NCBI GenBank assembly: GCA_029260255.1
Contig: JAJDDR010000104.1
Coordinates: forward strand, 1 to 37,336
From: Phycisphaerae bacterium
Lineage (GTDB): Bacteria; Planctomycetota; Phycisphaerae; UBA1845
Direction of reading: 5' to 3'
Length of the DNA: 37,336 bases
The notes beneath the pieces were generated by a model. The model made no database searches and was not told where the DNA came from. It saw nothing but the letters and a program-made list of their open reading frames with translations. Both the position numbers and the translations under genes were made by a program. Below are positions 9,330 to 18,100 of this stretch, one piece after another (the first letter of the stretch is position 1; each line of letters opens with the position of its first letter).

Positions 9330-9789
9330 CTCCATACCATGAGTTCATCGCCCGCTTGATCCGTCCGGGGCAAAGTCATCCGCTGCTGCGCGTGCGCGGA
9401 CCGAATACCGTGTGCGGCGTTGACGGTGGTTGCGTTTGCTTATCCGCGTGCGCTTGACGGGCCGACTCCCTGTATCGGCGGGCGACTCGCTTGCAGCGCA
9501 CGGAACGACCACTATGATGACCGGCCTTCGGGGGCGTTCCCCGAGGCAGAAGTCTCCTATGGTTCTCTGGCAGCCGCTTCTCGGGCGACCGTTTCAGCCC
9601 GGGGAGGGTGGACCGAAGAAAAGGCAGGACGGCCCGGGACCGGCGACAACAGATGGCCCGCTCGCGTGAGCAGGCACCTTTTGGACTTATCGTGTTGTTC
9701 GTCTTCTATTTGCGTTCGCCGCGGAGCGAGCCGCTGTCTCGGTTCGGTGCCAAACCAACAAGTGTGTCCTTGACACAGGAGGTGTTCGC

Positions 9790-10731
9790 ATGATGCGAGC
9801 GAAATGGCGTGGATTTACTCTGATCGAGTTGTTGGTTGTGGTCGCGATCATCGCACTGTTGATCTCGATCCTGTTGCCCAGTTTGTCGCGTGCGCGGGAG
9901 TTGAGCAAGCGCGTCGTCTGCGGCGCGAACGTGAGAGCCATCGGAAACGCGTGCAAGATCTACTCGAACGACACCGGCAACAACGACAACTGGCCGACCC
10001 CGGCCTTCGATCGCAGCCAGATCGGAGAGAACGGGATCCATTATGCCGTTGACAACCAGCTTACCAGCGACAACGACGAGCCCAATCGCGCCGAGCCGTC
10101 TGACGTGGGCACCAACGGCGTGAACCTCTCACCGACGCGGGCATTCTGGATGCTGATCCGCACCGGCGAGACCGTTCCCAAGACGTACGTCTGCCCGAGC
10201 GGTGGTGACGACGTCGACGACACCGAAGAAATCGACCGGTACTACGACTTCAAGGGCATCGATCGCGTTTCCTACGGCTACCAGGTCCCGTTCGGACCGT
10301 TCGACACCCGTGCCAGCGAAGACGTCGACACGCGCATGGGACTTGTCGCGGACAAGGGACCGTACGGTCTCGGTGATCCCGGCGTCCCCGACAACACGCT
10401 CAACATCGACACGCCCCCGCGGCAGTGGATGCGGTGGAATTCGGCGAACCACGGTGGCTCCGGCGCCGGTGAAGGTCAAAACGTCTTCTTCGGCGACGGT
10501 CACGTCGACTTCGAGCAGACACCCATCGTCGGCGTCGACCACGACAACATCTTCACCGCGATGGGCCAGAATGCGACTACCGAGGCACGCCTCAGCGGCG
10601 CCTCCCCCCAGGGGCAGGCCGGGCAGGGCACCACCAGCCCCGGACCGAACCCGTACCCGGGTCAGGGTGTCTGGGGTGACGCCTCCAGCTTGCAGGACCG
10701 TGCGACGACGGACTCCCTTATCTGGCCGTAG
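9790..10731 (+). CDS. Pseudopilin-like secreted protein (prepilin-type N-terminus)
   Basis: 313 residues. It begins with a type IV prepilin leader and class III cleavage site, [20 protein letters not shown], giving an N-methylated hydrophobic helix at about 5-30. The following [14 protein letters not shown] is typical of Planctomycetota pseudopilins. Near the C-terminus lies the planctomycete H-x9-DG-type motif: [20 protein letters not shown] (about 219-238). These proteins are assembled or processed by the type II secretion/type IV pilus machinery, and many paralogues occur per genome; the function of this one is unknown. AGGAGGTG at 9777-9784 supports an ATG at 9790 or 9793. It appears monocistronic, since a strong terminator starts 31 bases after the stop. 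Confidence 0.88.
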   Translation: MMRAKWRGFTLIELLVVVAIIALLISILLPSLSRARELSKRVVCGANVRAIGNACKIYSNDTGNNDNWPTPAFDRSQIGENGIHYAVDNQLTSDNDEPNRAEPSDVGTNGVNLSPTRAFWMLIRTGETVPKTYVCPSGGDDVDDTEEIDRYYDFKGIDRVSYGYQVPFGPFDTRASEDVDTRMGLVADKGPYGLGDPGVPDNTLNIDTPPRQWMRWNSANHGGSGAGEGQNVFFGDGHVDFEQTPIVGVDHDNIFTAMGQNATTEARLSGASPQGQAGQGTTSPGPNPYPGQGVWGDASSLQDRATTDSLIWP

Positions 10732-10762
10732 CTCGGAACGAAGACTTCTTCCGGAACTCATC

Positions 10763-10806
10763 GGGCCGGCGACGTGGATCAACGCGTCGTCGGCCCTTGT
10801 TTCGTT
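10763..10806 (+). terminator. Rho-independent terminator after pseudopilin gene
   Basis: A 12-bp stem, 10763-10774 paired with 10785-10796 (one G-T wobble), with a 10-nt loop, is followed by TTGTTTCGTT (10797-10806). It lies 31 bases after the pseudopilin stop and just before the Nudix gene. Confidence 0.8.
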
Positions 10807-10820
10807 AACCGAAAGAGCGC

Positions 10821-11279
10821 ATGGTAGCCGGCGTCGGACCCGAAAAACGCAAACGCGGCGTGATCGCGTTCATCACGCGCGCTGACCGTTTCCTGCTGAT
10901 TCAGCGTGCCGAGGATCTTGTGTGCGGCGGTGCTTGGTGCTTTCCTGGTGGCACAATCGAGCGCGGCGAGTCACCCGCCCAAGCGCTCGTGCGCGAAATG
11001 CGCGAGGAGATTGCTGTCGAGATCACGCCGCGCGATCCGATCTGGTGCTGGCAGGACGCCGCCGAACGTCTGCAACTCGAATGGTGGACCGCCGACATCG
11101 TTGCCGGCGAGCCGATTCCCAATCCGCGTGAAGTGCAACGCGTCGCTTGGATGACGATTCAGACCGCCCGCGCCACGCCGAATATCCTGCCCAACAACCT
11201 GGACTTTCTCAGATTCGTCGAACGTTCCGGCCTGCTCGCTCCGCCGCAGCCGCGCGATCACACCACCAGCGACGCGTAG
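10821..11279 (+). CDS. Nudix hydrolase
   Basis: 152 residues. The Nudix box is at about 44-66: GTIERGESPAQALVREMREE followed by IAV, preceded by GGAWCFPGG. The catalytic RExxEE core is intact, so metal binding and pyrophosphohydrolase activity are likely. The last box Gly (normally EExGU) is Ala here, a tolerated but non-canonical change. Substrate class cannot be assigned from the box; the short single-domain form and FPGG hint at a nucleoside-diphosphate-derivative hydrolase. The ATG at 10821 follows GAAAGAG closely. The 3' end overlaps the convergent epimerase gene by 22 bases. Confidence 0.85.
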   Translation: MVAGVGPEKRKRGVIAFITRADRFLLIQRAEDLVCGGAWCFPGGTIERGESPAQALVREMREEIAVEITPRDPIWCWQDAAERLQLEWWTADIVAGEPIPNPREVQRVAWMTIQTARATPNILPNNLDFLRFVERSGLLAPPQPRDHTTSDA

Positions 11280-12196
11280 TAGTCGATCGCCCGCCGCAAG
11301 CCGTCTTCGAAGAGGACCTTCGGCTCGAAGCCGATGAGTTTGCGCGCCAGGCTGATATCCGCGAGCGAGTGCCGGACATCGCCCTGTCGCGGCGCGACGT
11401 GCTCCGGTTGAACATCCGTGCCCAGGAGTTCATTGATGCGCGCTATGACGGCGTTCACGCTGATCCCTTCACCGCAGGCGACGTTGACGCACTCGCCGTG
11501 AGTCTCCTCCGCCTCCGCCGCCAGGACGTTGGCATGCACCACGTTGTCGATGAACGTAAAGTCGCGCGTCTGCTCACCGTCGCCGTACACCGTCGGCGGT
11601 TCGCCCGCGAGTATGCCCGTCACGAACGCCGGTATCGCCGCCGCGTACTGACTTTTCGGACTCTGCCGCTGCCCGAACACGTTGAAGTAGCGCACCGACA
11701 GCGTCTCGAGACCGAAGCACTCGTAAAACGCCCGGGCGTAGTGCTCGCCCGCCAGCTTCTGAACCGCATACGGGCTCAGCGGCTCGGGCATGATCGCCTC
11801 GTGCTTCGGTGACGTCGGCGTGTCACCGTAGGCCGAACTGCTGGCCGCGTAGATCAGACGCCGGCACTTGCAGTCTCGCGCCGCCATCAGCATGTTGAAC
11901 GTTCCGTTGATGTTCGCGTCATGGCTGGCCGCGGGGTTGTCCACCGACGTCGGAACCGACGGGATCGCCGCCTCGTGAAACACGACCTCGACATCGCGAC
12001 ACGCCGACATGCACTGCGCCGCGTCGCGAATGTCGCCCTCGATCAACTCGATGGAGCCGGCCACCTCGGCGAGGTTTTCGCGATTGCCGCTGCTGAAGTT
12101 GTCCAGCACGCGCACCGTATGCCCCTGATCCACGAGGTGTGCGACCAGGTGCGACCCGATGAACCCTGCTCCGCCGGTCACGAGATAATCCGCCAT
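11258..12196 (-). CDS. NAD-dependent nucleotide-sugar epimerase/dehydratase (extended SDR)
   Basis: 312 residues. The Rossmann motif VTGGAGFIGSHLVAHLVDQG is at 6-25, and the acidic residue after beta-2 (RVLDNFSSG) favours NAD. The catalytic serine region AASSSAYGDTP and the YxxxK pair (SPYAVQKLAGE) are present, as is SVRYFNVFGQRQSP typical of UDP-GlcNAc/UDP-glucose 4-epimerases (WbpP/GalE-like). FTFIDNVVHANVLAAEA and GDVRHSLADISLARKLIGFE complete the substrate domain. It likely interconverts UDP-(N-acetyl)hexosamines in the cytosol for envelope glycans; the exact sugar is uncertain. It lies 112 bases downstream of the glycosidase-like lipoprotein on the same strand. Confidence 0.88.
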   Translation of the reverse strand: MADYLVTGGAGFIGSHLVAHLVDQGHTVRVLDNFSSGNRENLAEVAGSIELIEGDIRDAAQCMSACRDVEVVFHEAAIPSVPTSVDNPAASHDANINGTFNMLMAARDCKCRRLIYAASSSAYGDTPTSPKHEAIMPEPLSPYAVQKLAGEHYARAFYECFGLETLSVRYFNVFGQRQSPKSQYAAAIPAFVTGILAGEPPTVYGDGEQTRDFTFIDNVVHANVLAAEAEETHGECVNVACGEGISVNAVIARINELLGTDVQPEHVAPRQGDVRHSLADISLARKLIGFEPKVLFEDGLRRAIDYYASLVV

Positions 12197-12308
12197 TGTT
12201 CCGCCTTACTCCGATGCCTTCCTACAAGTGCGCTAGCCGATCAGCCCGGGCGCCCAACCGAGGTTACGCCCGCCGGAGGATATCGGTTCGCCGGGTCGCC
12301 CCTTGCGA

Positions 12309-13487
12309 CTAAAAAACTTCATACAACCGCGCATCACCCGGTCCGAGATCGACCGGTACCGTCACCCGGCTCCTCCGAACCGGCAGAACCTCGCCCACCG
12401 CGCTCGTGTCATCGATCGGGACGGCCACGAGGCGATTCGCCAAGCGTCCGTCGAACTGAGCCGAGAGCCCAATAGGCTCCCGGACGAAGCGGTCCGGCGA
12501 TGCATTCAAGACCATCAGAAACTGCCTTCTGCCGGCCGTGAAAAGAACGACTTCCAGAGGTAGATGCGACGCCGCCGCCACATCGAGGCGCCGTGCCGCG
12601 GCGCGCCGCAATCGCGGCAGCCATTTGCTCGCCCGCTTCGTGATCCGCTTGATCGCCGACGCACGCCTGGACGGCACCGTTCCGCGTTCGTCCACGATCC
12701 CCACCCAACCCGCACCCGTTGCGCGAAATCGGTCGAAAACGACACCCGACGTCTGCCCGGACGCGAGGGCGCGATGGAAACCGGCCAACCACTCCGCGCA
12801 CGCGGCATCGTGGCTCCCGGTCGGTTGAATCGCACTGATCTCCGCCAGGTTTCCGCGAACACCCGTGGTGCCGCCTTCAACTGGCGCCGGGTTGCCGCGC
12901 GGCGTGTGCCCGCAAAACGTGACCGGGACGCCCGCGGGAAAGACGCCGCTGTCCGGAGCGATCACCGCGAAAGTCGCCGGTGCCCAATCGCGCTTGTGAT
13001 GCAGATCCGCCAGCGTCCGCGCGCGAACGCCGGACTCGAGGTCTGTGACCGCGCCGAAGCTGACGATCTCGACGCCGCGTCTTTGTGTATGCCACGCAAG
13101 TGCCCAAGGCCACCAGCACTCCAGCGGCAATCGTCCGCTCGATACATAAGCCTCCGCGTCCGGGTCCGGCCGGAGGATGTGGAGCCCGTGCTTGTCAGCC
13201 AGATCGTCGAGGATCTGCCGATCGCGCTCCGCCGCTCCGTCGAGCAGGACGGTATTGAACCCCAGATCGCTCATCGTCGCGAAATCACCCGCCGTTCCGT
13301 CCAATGCCGCGTTGGAACCGTCGTCACCGCCCGACGGCAGCGAGTACCACACGGCCACCGGCGAGAAGTTGCGGTCCGTGGACATCGAGCGACATCCCTG
13401 GCAGAGCAACACGCAGGCCAACATAGCCAGTACGGGACGGACGGTGTTCAACGACCCGGGTCGAATCCTTTCACGACGGCAGGACAT
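12309..13487 (-). CDS. Lipoprotein with glycosidase-like TIM-barrel and beta-sandwich
   Basis: 392 residues from ATG 13487, chosen because AGGGAG lies 7 nt upstream; the ATG two codons earlier is too close to that site. A signal peptide ends in the lipobox LCQGC. The first half reads like a GH42-type or DUF4434-like barrel start: VAVWYSLPSGGDDGS, SDLGFNTVLLDGAAERDRQI, LADKHGLHILRPD. The C-terminal ~90 residues resemble the all-beta domain found after such barrels (FLMVLNASPDRFVREPIGLS, then VDLGPGDARLYEVF). I see no clear pair of catalytic Glu motifs, so activity is doubtful. Likely an envelope-anchored sugar-binding or degenerate glycosidase-like protein. Confidence 0.65.
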   Translation of the reverse strand: MSCRRERIRPGSLNTVRPVLAMLACVLLCQGCRSMSTDRNFSPVAVWYSLPSGGDDGSNAALDGTAGDFATMSDLGFNTVLLDGAAERDRQILDDLADKHGLHILRPDPDAEAYVSSGRLPLECWWPWALAWHTQRRGVEIVSFGAVTDLESGVRARTLADLHHKRDWAPATFAVIAPDSGVFPAGVPVTFCGHTPRGNPAPVEGGTTGVRGNLAEISAIQPTGSHDAACAEWLAGFHRALASGQTSGVVFDRFRATGAGWVGIVDERGTVPSRRASAIKRITKRASKWLPRLRRAAARRLDVAAASHLPLEVVLFTAGRRQFLMVLNASPDRFVREPIGLSAQFDGRLANRLVAVPIDDTSAVGEVLPVRRSRVTVPVDLGPGDARLYEVF

Positions 13488-13519
13488 GCTCATACTCCCT
13501 GGGTGGGCGCTACTGCCGA

Positions 13520-13549
13520 TTGACAACCTTCCGGCAGCCACGATAGACT
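13520..13549 (+). promoter_or_regulatory. Promoter of small lipoprotein gene, possibly leaderless
   Basis: TTGACA at 13520-13525, 18-nt spacer, TAGACT at 13544-13549. The predicted transcription start (about 13556-13558) coincides with the GTG start codon at 13558, for which no Shine-Dalgarno sequence is visible. Confidence 0.4.
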
Positions 13550-13557
13550 CCGCGATC

Positions 13558-14133
13558 GTGCCACAACGCCGTTCTTTCAACGTCCTCAACCCGCTCGGCG
13601 GGATCGCAGTCAAAGCCGCGCTCGCGCTCACGATTTTCTGCGCCGGGTGCAGGCAGACGACCTACGATCCGCTTGAAACGCAGGACTACGCATCGCTGCG
13701 CGTCTTGATGCCGCACTCCGTGAACATTGTCGAGCCGTTCACCACTTGGGCCGACTTCGACGGAACGCCCGGAATCGACGGGATAAACGTCTTCGTCCAG
13801 CCGGTGAACGCCGCGGGCGATCCCATCCAGGCCTCCGGCGACATCTACGTCGAACTCCACGCCCTGCAACCCGCGTCGGCCGATCCAAAGGGTGAGAGTC
13901 TCGGAATCTGGGATTTTCCGCTGCACACCCAGTCGGAGCAGGACGCTCGGTGGCGCCGGGCCGTTCAGATGTACGACTTCCCAATCCAGCTTCCGGCGTC
14001 GGCCCGTTCGGCGAAACCCGCTACGAAGTACGTTCTCAGCGTCACATGCAATCCGCCGGTCGGTGAACGCCGCACGGACGAATATATCCTGGAAACGCCC
14101 CTGGCGACAGGCGCGATGCGCGATCTTCGCTAG
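13558..14133 (+). CDS. Small lipoprotein of unknown function
   Basis: 191 residues from GTG 13558. The frame is open further upstream, but that would run through the divergent gene, so the GTG directly before the signal peptide is preferred; an ATG at 13486 is the alternative. The signal peptide ends in the lipobox FCAGC. The mature protein (YDPLETQDYASLRVLMPHS, then VYVELHA-like strand, QMYDFPIQLP, and KYVLSVTCNPP) looks all-beta, as in planctomycete hypothetical lipoproteins. No enzymatic motif is recognised. It is followed after 70 bases by another small lipoprotein gene, suggesting an operon. Confidence 0.6.
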   Translation: MPQRRSFNVLNPLGGIAVKAALALTIFCAGCRQTTYDPLETQDYASLRVLMPHSVNIVEPFTTWADFDGTPGIDGINVFVQPVNAAGDPIQASGDIYVELHALQPASADPKGESLGIWDFPLHTQSEQDARWRRAVQMYDFPIQLPASARSAKPATKYVLSVTCNPPVGERRTDEYILETPLATGAMRDLR

Positions 14134-14203
14134 GGGGATTATGCGTGTGGCCCGGCCGCCCCCGGCTGGGATTGCACGCGCGATCCGTAAGGAGTGACCC
14201 ACG

Positions 14204-14545
14204 ATGGACAAACGCTTGATGATCGCCTTCGGGCTTGGCGTCTTGTTACTCGCCACCCTGTCCGGCTGCGATCCTCTGACCCGCGAGCGATTCGACATGA
14301 TCAGGGTCGACGTTTCCGACAAACTCGATGTGCAAGAGACCATTGGCGAACCGACGCAACGTGTCGATTCTCAGTGGTTCTTCCAGCGACCGAGCCGCCA
14401 CCTGAATGTCATCGTCGATTTCAACGAGCGCGGCGTCACCACGCGCAAGCAGTGGATCGACGCGGCCGCGAGCGACTGGACCGACACTCAGGATCCGGGC
14501 GACACCGACACCCGTGAAACCGTCCGCATTCGCACCATCAAGTAA
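14204..14545 (+). CDS. Small lipoprotein, loosely BamE/SmpA-like
   Basis: 113 residues. The start is supported by GGAG in the preceding bases. MDKRLMIAFGLGVLLLATL then SGC is a lipoprotein signal peptide with lipobox LSGC. The mature part contains DKLDVQETIGEPTQRVDSQW and LNVIVDFNERGVTTRKQW, a helix-GEP-beta-beta pattern reminiscent of the SmpA/OmlA (BamE) fold, where a helix and IGxP turn precede antiparallel strands. The similarity is weak and the assignment tentative; BamE proper belongs to the outer membrane assembly complex. It lies between the other lipoprotein and tRNA-Glu. Confidence 0.6.
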   Translation: MDKRLMIAFGLGVLLLATLSGCDPLTRERFDMIRVDVSDKLDVQETIGEPTQRVDSQWFFQRPSRHLNVIVDFNERGVTTRKQWIDAAASDWTDTQDPGDTDTRETVRIRTIK

Positions 14546-14645
14546 ACACCGATCGAAACCGGAAAGCTCGTCGCGGCACCGTGCGTTCATCCCATCTCTG
14601 TGTGGCATGCCCACGCTTGCGTGGGCACGTTCGGACCGACCCGAC

Positions 14646-14674
14646 TGGACACGCCGCGACGCAATCGTTACCCT
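14646..14674 (+). promoter_or_regulatory. Candidate promoter of tRNA-Glu
   Basis: TGGACA at 14646-14651, 17-nt spacer, TACCCT at 14669-14674; the tRNA begins 14 bases after the -10 box. The -10 match is modest. Confidence 0.35.
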
Positions 14675-14687
14675 CTCCGCCACAATC

Positions 14688-14760
14688 GGCCCCATCGTCT
14701 AGAGGCCTAGGACACCGGCTTTTCATGCCGGCAACACGGGTTCGACTCCCGTTGGGGTCA
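14688..14760 (+). tRNA. tRNA-Glu (anticodon TTC)
   Basis: 73 nt. The acceptor stem is GGCCCCA paired with TGGGGTC (one G-U), discriminator A at 14760. The D-arm TCGTCTAGAGGCCTAGGACA is near-identical to bacterial tRNA-Glu. The anticodon stem CCGGC/GCCGG encloses TTTTCAT, with anticodon TTC at 14722-14724 decoding GAA/GAG. The T-arm ACGGG TTCGACT CCCGT is standard. The terminal CCA is not encoded (GTTCC follows), so a CCA-adding enzyme is required. Confidence 0.95.
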
Positions 14761-15101
14761 GTTCCGCAGCGCGCTGTGCCGTTCGCTTCAGGTCACCGAA
14801 TCCAGCCTTGTTCATCATGCGCTCGTGCGTATCGAGGCTGGCGTAGCGTCAATTCTGATTCGGTGGGTTGGAGTCGGTTGGTCGATCTCTCCATGGGAGG
14901 CGCGCGGATGTGCCCGTAGCCTGAGTCAGGGTCTGCAGCGTCACCCCTGTGGGTGACGAGCATGGAGCGCCGCCTCCATACTCGCCGGGCACAAGGCCAG
15001 ACGCGACATGGCGTTGCATCGTTCTAGAAACCCGTCGTGAGAAATGCGCGCTACGGCACACCCGTCGCAGCGAGCGCCACGGTGCGACGGTGTCCGCCAC
15101 G
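14761..15101. other. Region between tRNA-Glu and GH2 gene
   Basis: About 340 bases with no supported gene. It contains two back-to-back hairpins (14940-14957 and 14958-14983). Neither is followed by a T-run on either strand, so they are not ordinary terminators. Nothing else is recognised. Confidence 0.4.
14940..14983. repeat. Two adjacent inverted repeats (twin hairpin)
   Basis: Hairpin 1: GTCACCC (14940-14946), loop CTGT, GGGTGAC (14951-14957). Hairpin 2: GAG-c-ATGGAG (14958-14967), loop CGCCGC, CTCCAT-a-CTC (14974-14983). They directly abut. Confidence 0.5.
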
Positions 15102-18100
15102 TTATCGGCCGGGACGCCGGGGCATCAAGCCGAGCGCGAATCGTCCCATCGCCGAGAGCGCCAGGAACGCCATCCCCAGCGCCCCACACGCGCCGGGGAG
15201 CCCGCGTACGGACGCGGTGGGATCGCCCGTCACGACCCCCTCCAGACGCAGCGTTTTCGACGCAACCGGCAACTCGAACCCGGCCACCCGCACGCGGGCC
15301 GACAGGACAATCTCCGACGTCCCATCCATCGGACGCGGCGTCAGGATCCCGCTGGACGCATCGATGGTGGCCACCGCCTCATCGTCCACCGACCAGACGA
15401 CGCCGCTGCGGACCGTTCGTGTCGACCCGTTGGCGAACCGCACGGAAGCGCTGTAGCGCTCGGTCGACTCGAAAGGCGGCGCGCCGTTGAACGACAACGT
15501 GTCGGGTCCGTCGATCTCGGCCGCCTCGGGGATGGCGTACACGGCTTCGGCGACGACGGGCTCCCGCAGGGTGAACGACAAACCGGTGACGCCGTCTTCT
15601 CTCGTCTCGCCGTCGACGATCCATCGGACAAAACCGAGACCGTTGAACGTCGGCGCCACGGCGACCGTCACGGGCGTACCCGCCCGAAAGCGCCGCGTCA
15701 GCGAAGGGTCAGCCGCTCCGTCACTCTGGTGTTCGACATCGGCCGGCGTCACGACGATCACCGTGCCGGGGTTGTTCGACGTCAGCTCAATCGAAACAGC
15801 GGACGAGATATCCGACGGCGCCGGCGCTCCCGGCACCGGCGCAAACCAGATGTCGCTGAGCCCGTGCCCTCCGTCACGAATCCCCGTGAAGTAGAGGAAG
15901 TTGCCGTCCTTGGAGATCTCCGGCTCGCGATCCGATCCCGTAGAGTTGACTCGCGGGCCGAGGTTCTTGGGTTCGGTCCATTGCCCGTCGACGTTGTGCG
16001 TCACCCAGATATCCGAACTGCCCACTCCGCCGGGTCTGCCCGAGGTGAAGTACAACGTGTTGCCGTCGGCGGAGATCGACGGCTCCGCGTCGTTGTGGAC
16101 CGAGTTGACCGGTGCGCCCAGGTTGCGGGGGAACTGCCACTCACCGTCTATCCGCTCGGCCACCCAGAGGTCCGTACCGCCGTGACCGCCGGGTCGATCC
16201 GAAGACAGGTACATCACGTCGCCGCCGGCCGTCACGCTCGGGTCGGACGTAACACCAATTGCGTCGGGATGGTTGATGACGTCGCCCATATCCTCCGGCG
16301 CGCGCCAACCGCCGTTCACGAACTTGGATTGCCAGATCCGCGTTTGCGCGACGAAAATGCCGCTGAGCAGCGCCCGGGTGAAATACAGTGTCCGTTCGTC
16401 GTACGATATGCACGGTGATCGACGAAACGCGAAGAACTCCGTTTCCTGAGGGATGTCCAGCAGGCGCCCCTCCTGCCACTCACCGTCACGCAAGTCCGTC
16501 ACCATCAGTTTCGGAAGACTGACGAAATCCGGCCCGTCCGATGCGTAGTAGATCCGGTTGCCCGAGCTGCTGACCGACGGTCCGGAGTCGCGGTTGAGCT
16601 GATTCACATCCGGTGACAGGTTGCGGGCGTCGTCGAACAGCTCCTCAACGCCCGCGCTCGCTTCCGTCGCGAGCCCGACAAACTCCGTCGGCATTGTCGT
16701 GTAGTAATCGGCGACGGTCGCCAGCACTTCTTTCTCGGTCCCGTCCTCGTAGGTCAACCCAAAGTGCAGGCTGGGAATGTGGTTCGGCAGAAACCGCGTG
16801 ATGTCCGGCCACCGCAGATCCTGCCAGTTGTACACCGCCATGCCGCTGATGTGCTCCTCCTCGGCGTAGAACGGCAGGTGCGGCCGCCAGCCTTCGAGCA
16901 TCTCGCTGACGGCTGAAACCTGCTGCTTCTCCGTGACGTCAAGCTCATCGCCCTCGGGCGTGATGATAACAGGCTCGTCGTTGTTCCCCTCGAAACCCAA
17001 CTCGGCAATCACGATGGGGATGTCCTTCGGAAAATTGGTCCACGCGTCCTGCAGAAACTCGAGGTAGTAAAGCCAGAAGGTCACCTTCATGTACACATCG
17101 AGCCCGGCCTCCTCGATGAACGCGATGTCCGCGTTCACCGCGTCGGGGTCGTACTCGTCGTTGTCAATGACGTAGGATGCGAGGCGATTGCGATCCAGGC
17201 GCTTGGCCAACTCCTGCGCTTCTTTGGCATAGGGCATCGGGCGCGCCCGGGCATTGCCGCTCAGCCACATGATCACGGCGGGATGATTCATATCCCGTAC
17301 GATCATCTCCTCGTACATCAAGTACAGCTTCTCGCGGATCGCCGGATCGAAGAAGTTCGCCCACGCGGGAACCTCGCACGAGACCATCAGACCGATCTCG
17401 TCAGCCAGTTCCAAGATCTTGGGCGTGTGCGGATAGTGGATCAAGCGGACGTAGTTCGCGCCCATGAGCTTGATGCGGATCATCTCGTCTTCCATCTGCT
17501 CGGGCGATCCGGTGAACCCCGCGAGCCCGTAGATGTCGTGGCGGCAGATCCCCTTGAGGAACGTCAACTCGCCGTTGAGGAGTATCCGCTGCTCGTCGAC
17601 CTGTATGTCGCGGAACCCGATACGGTCGAGCGTTTCGTCAACGATCAGACCGCCGACCGTCGCACCGACCCAGAGGTAATACAGTTTAGGGTTGTCGGGC
17701 GACCAGAGATCGGGATTGGCGACGAAGAACGGCAGAACGACGCGTGCCAGACCGTGGTCGTCAAGCACCACGGGCACCTCATTCTCCAGGTCGTCGACGA
17801 AGTCCCAAACGCCCGGTTCGCCGTCCAGCACTCCGCCGAAGAGATTCACCTCGACGCCGGGCTTGCCCACCAGGTCAACGGTAACCTCGCCGAGAACCGT
17901 CCGGTACGCCTCGTCGCCGAAGCTGTACTGCACACGCGCCCGCAGCACCGCGCACTTGTGGGCGAATTGGATGTAGACGTTTCGGATGATGCCGGCATAG
18001 TTCACCCACGGCGCATCCTCGAACGGGATGGTGTCCGTGCCCCTGCGGTCGTCGATCTCAACGATCAGTTCGTTTTCCTCGCCGACCGGGCGGAGAAACT

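Larger units (their letters stand above)
9108..9789 (+). other. 680-base region upstream of pseudopilin gene, no gene seen
   Basis: No reading frame here has a convincing start, ribosome site and domain. It contains a sigma70-like promoter (9192-9220), an imperfect direct repeat (9264-9284 and 9314-9329), and, at the end, AGGAGGTG at 9777-9784 serving the pseudopilin gene. It may be a long 5' leader or hold an untranslated RNA; neither can be proved from sequence alone. Confidence 0.45.

Noticed and set aside
9420-9773. 117-codon frame upstream of the pseudopilin gene
   Set aside because: No plausible ribosome site, low-complexity composition and no recognisable domain.
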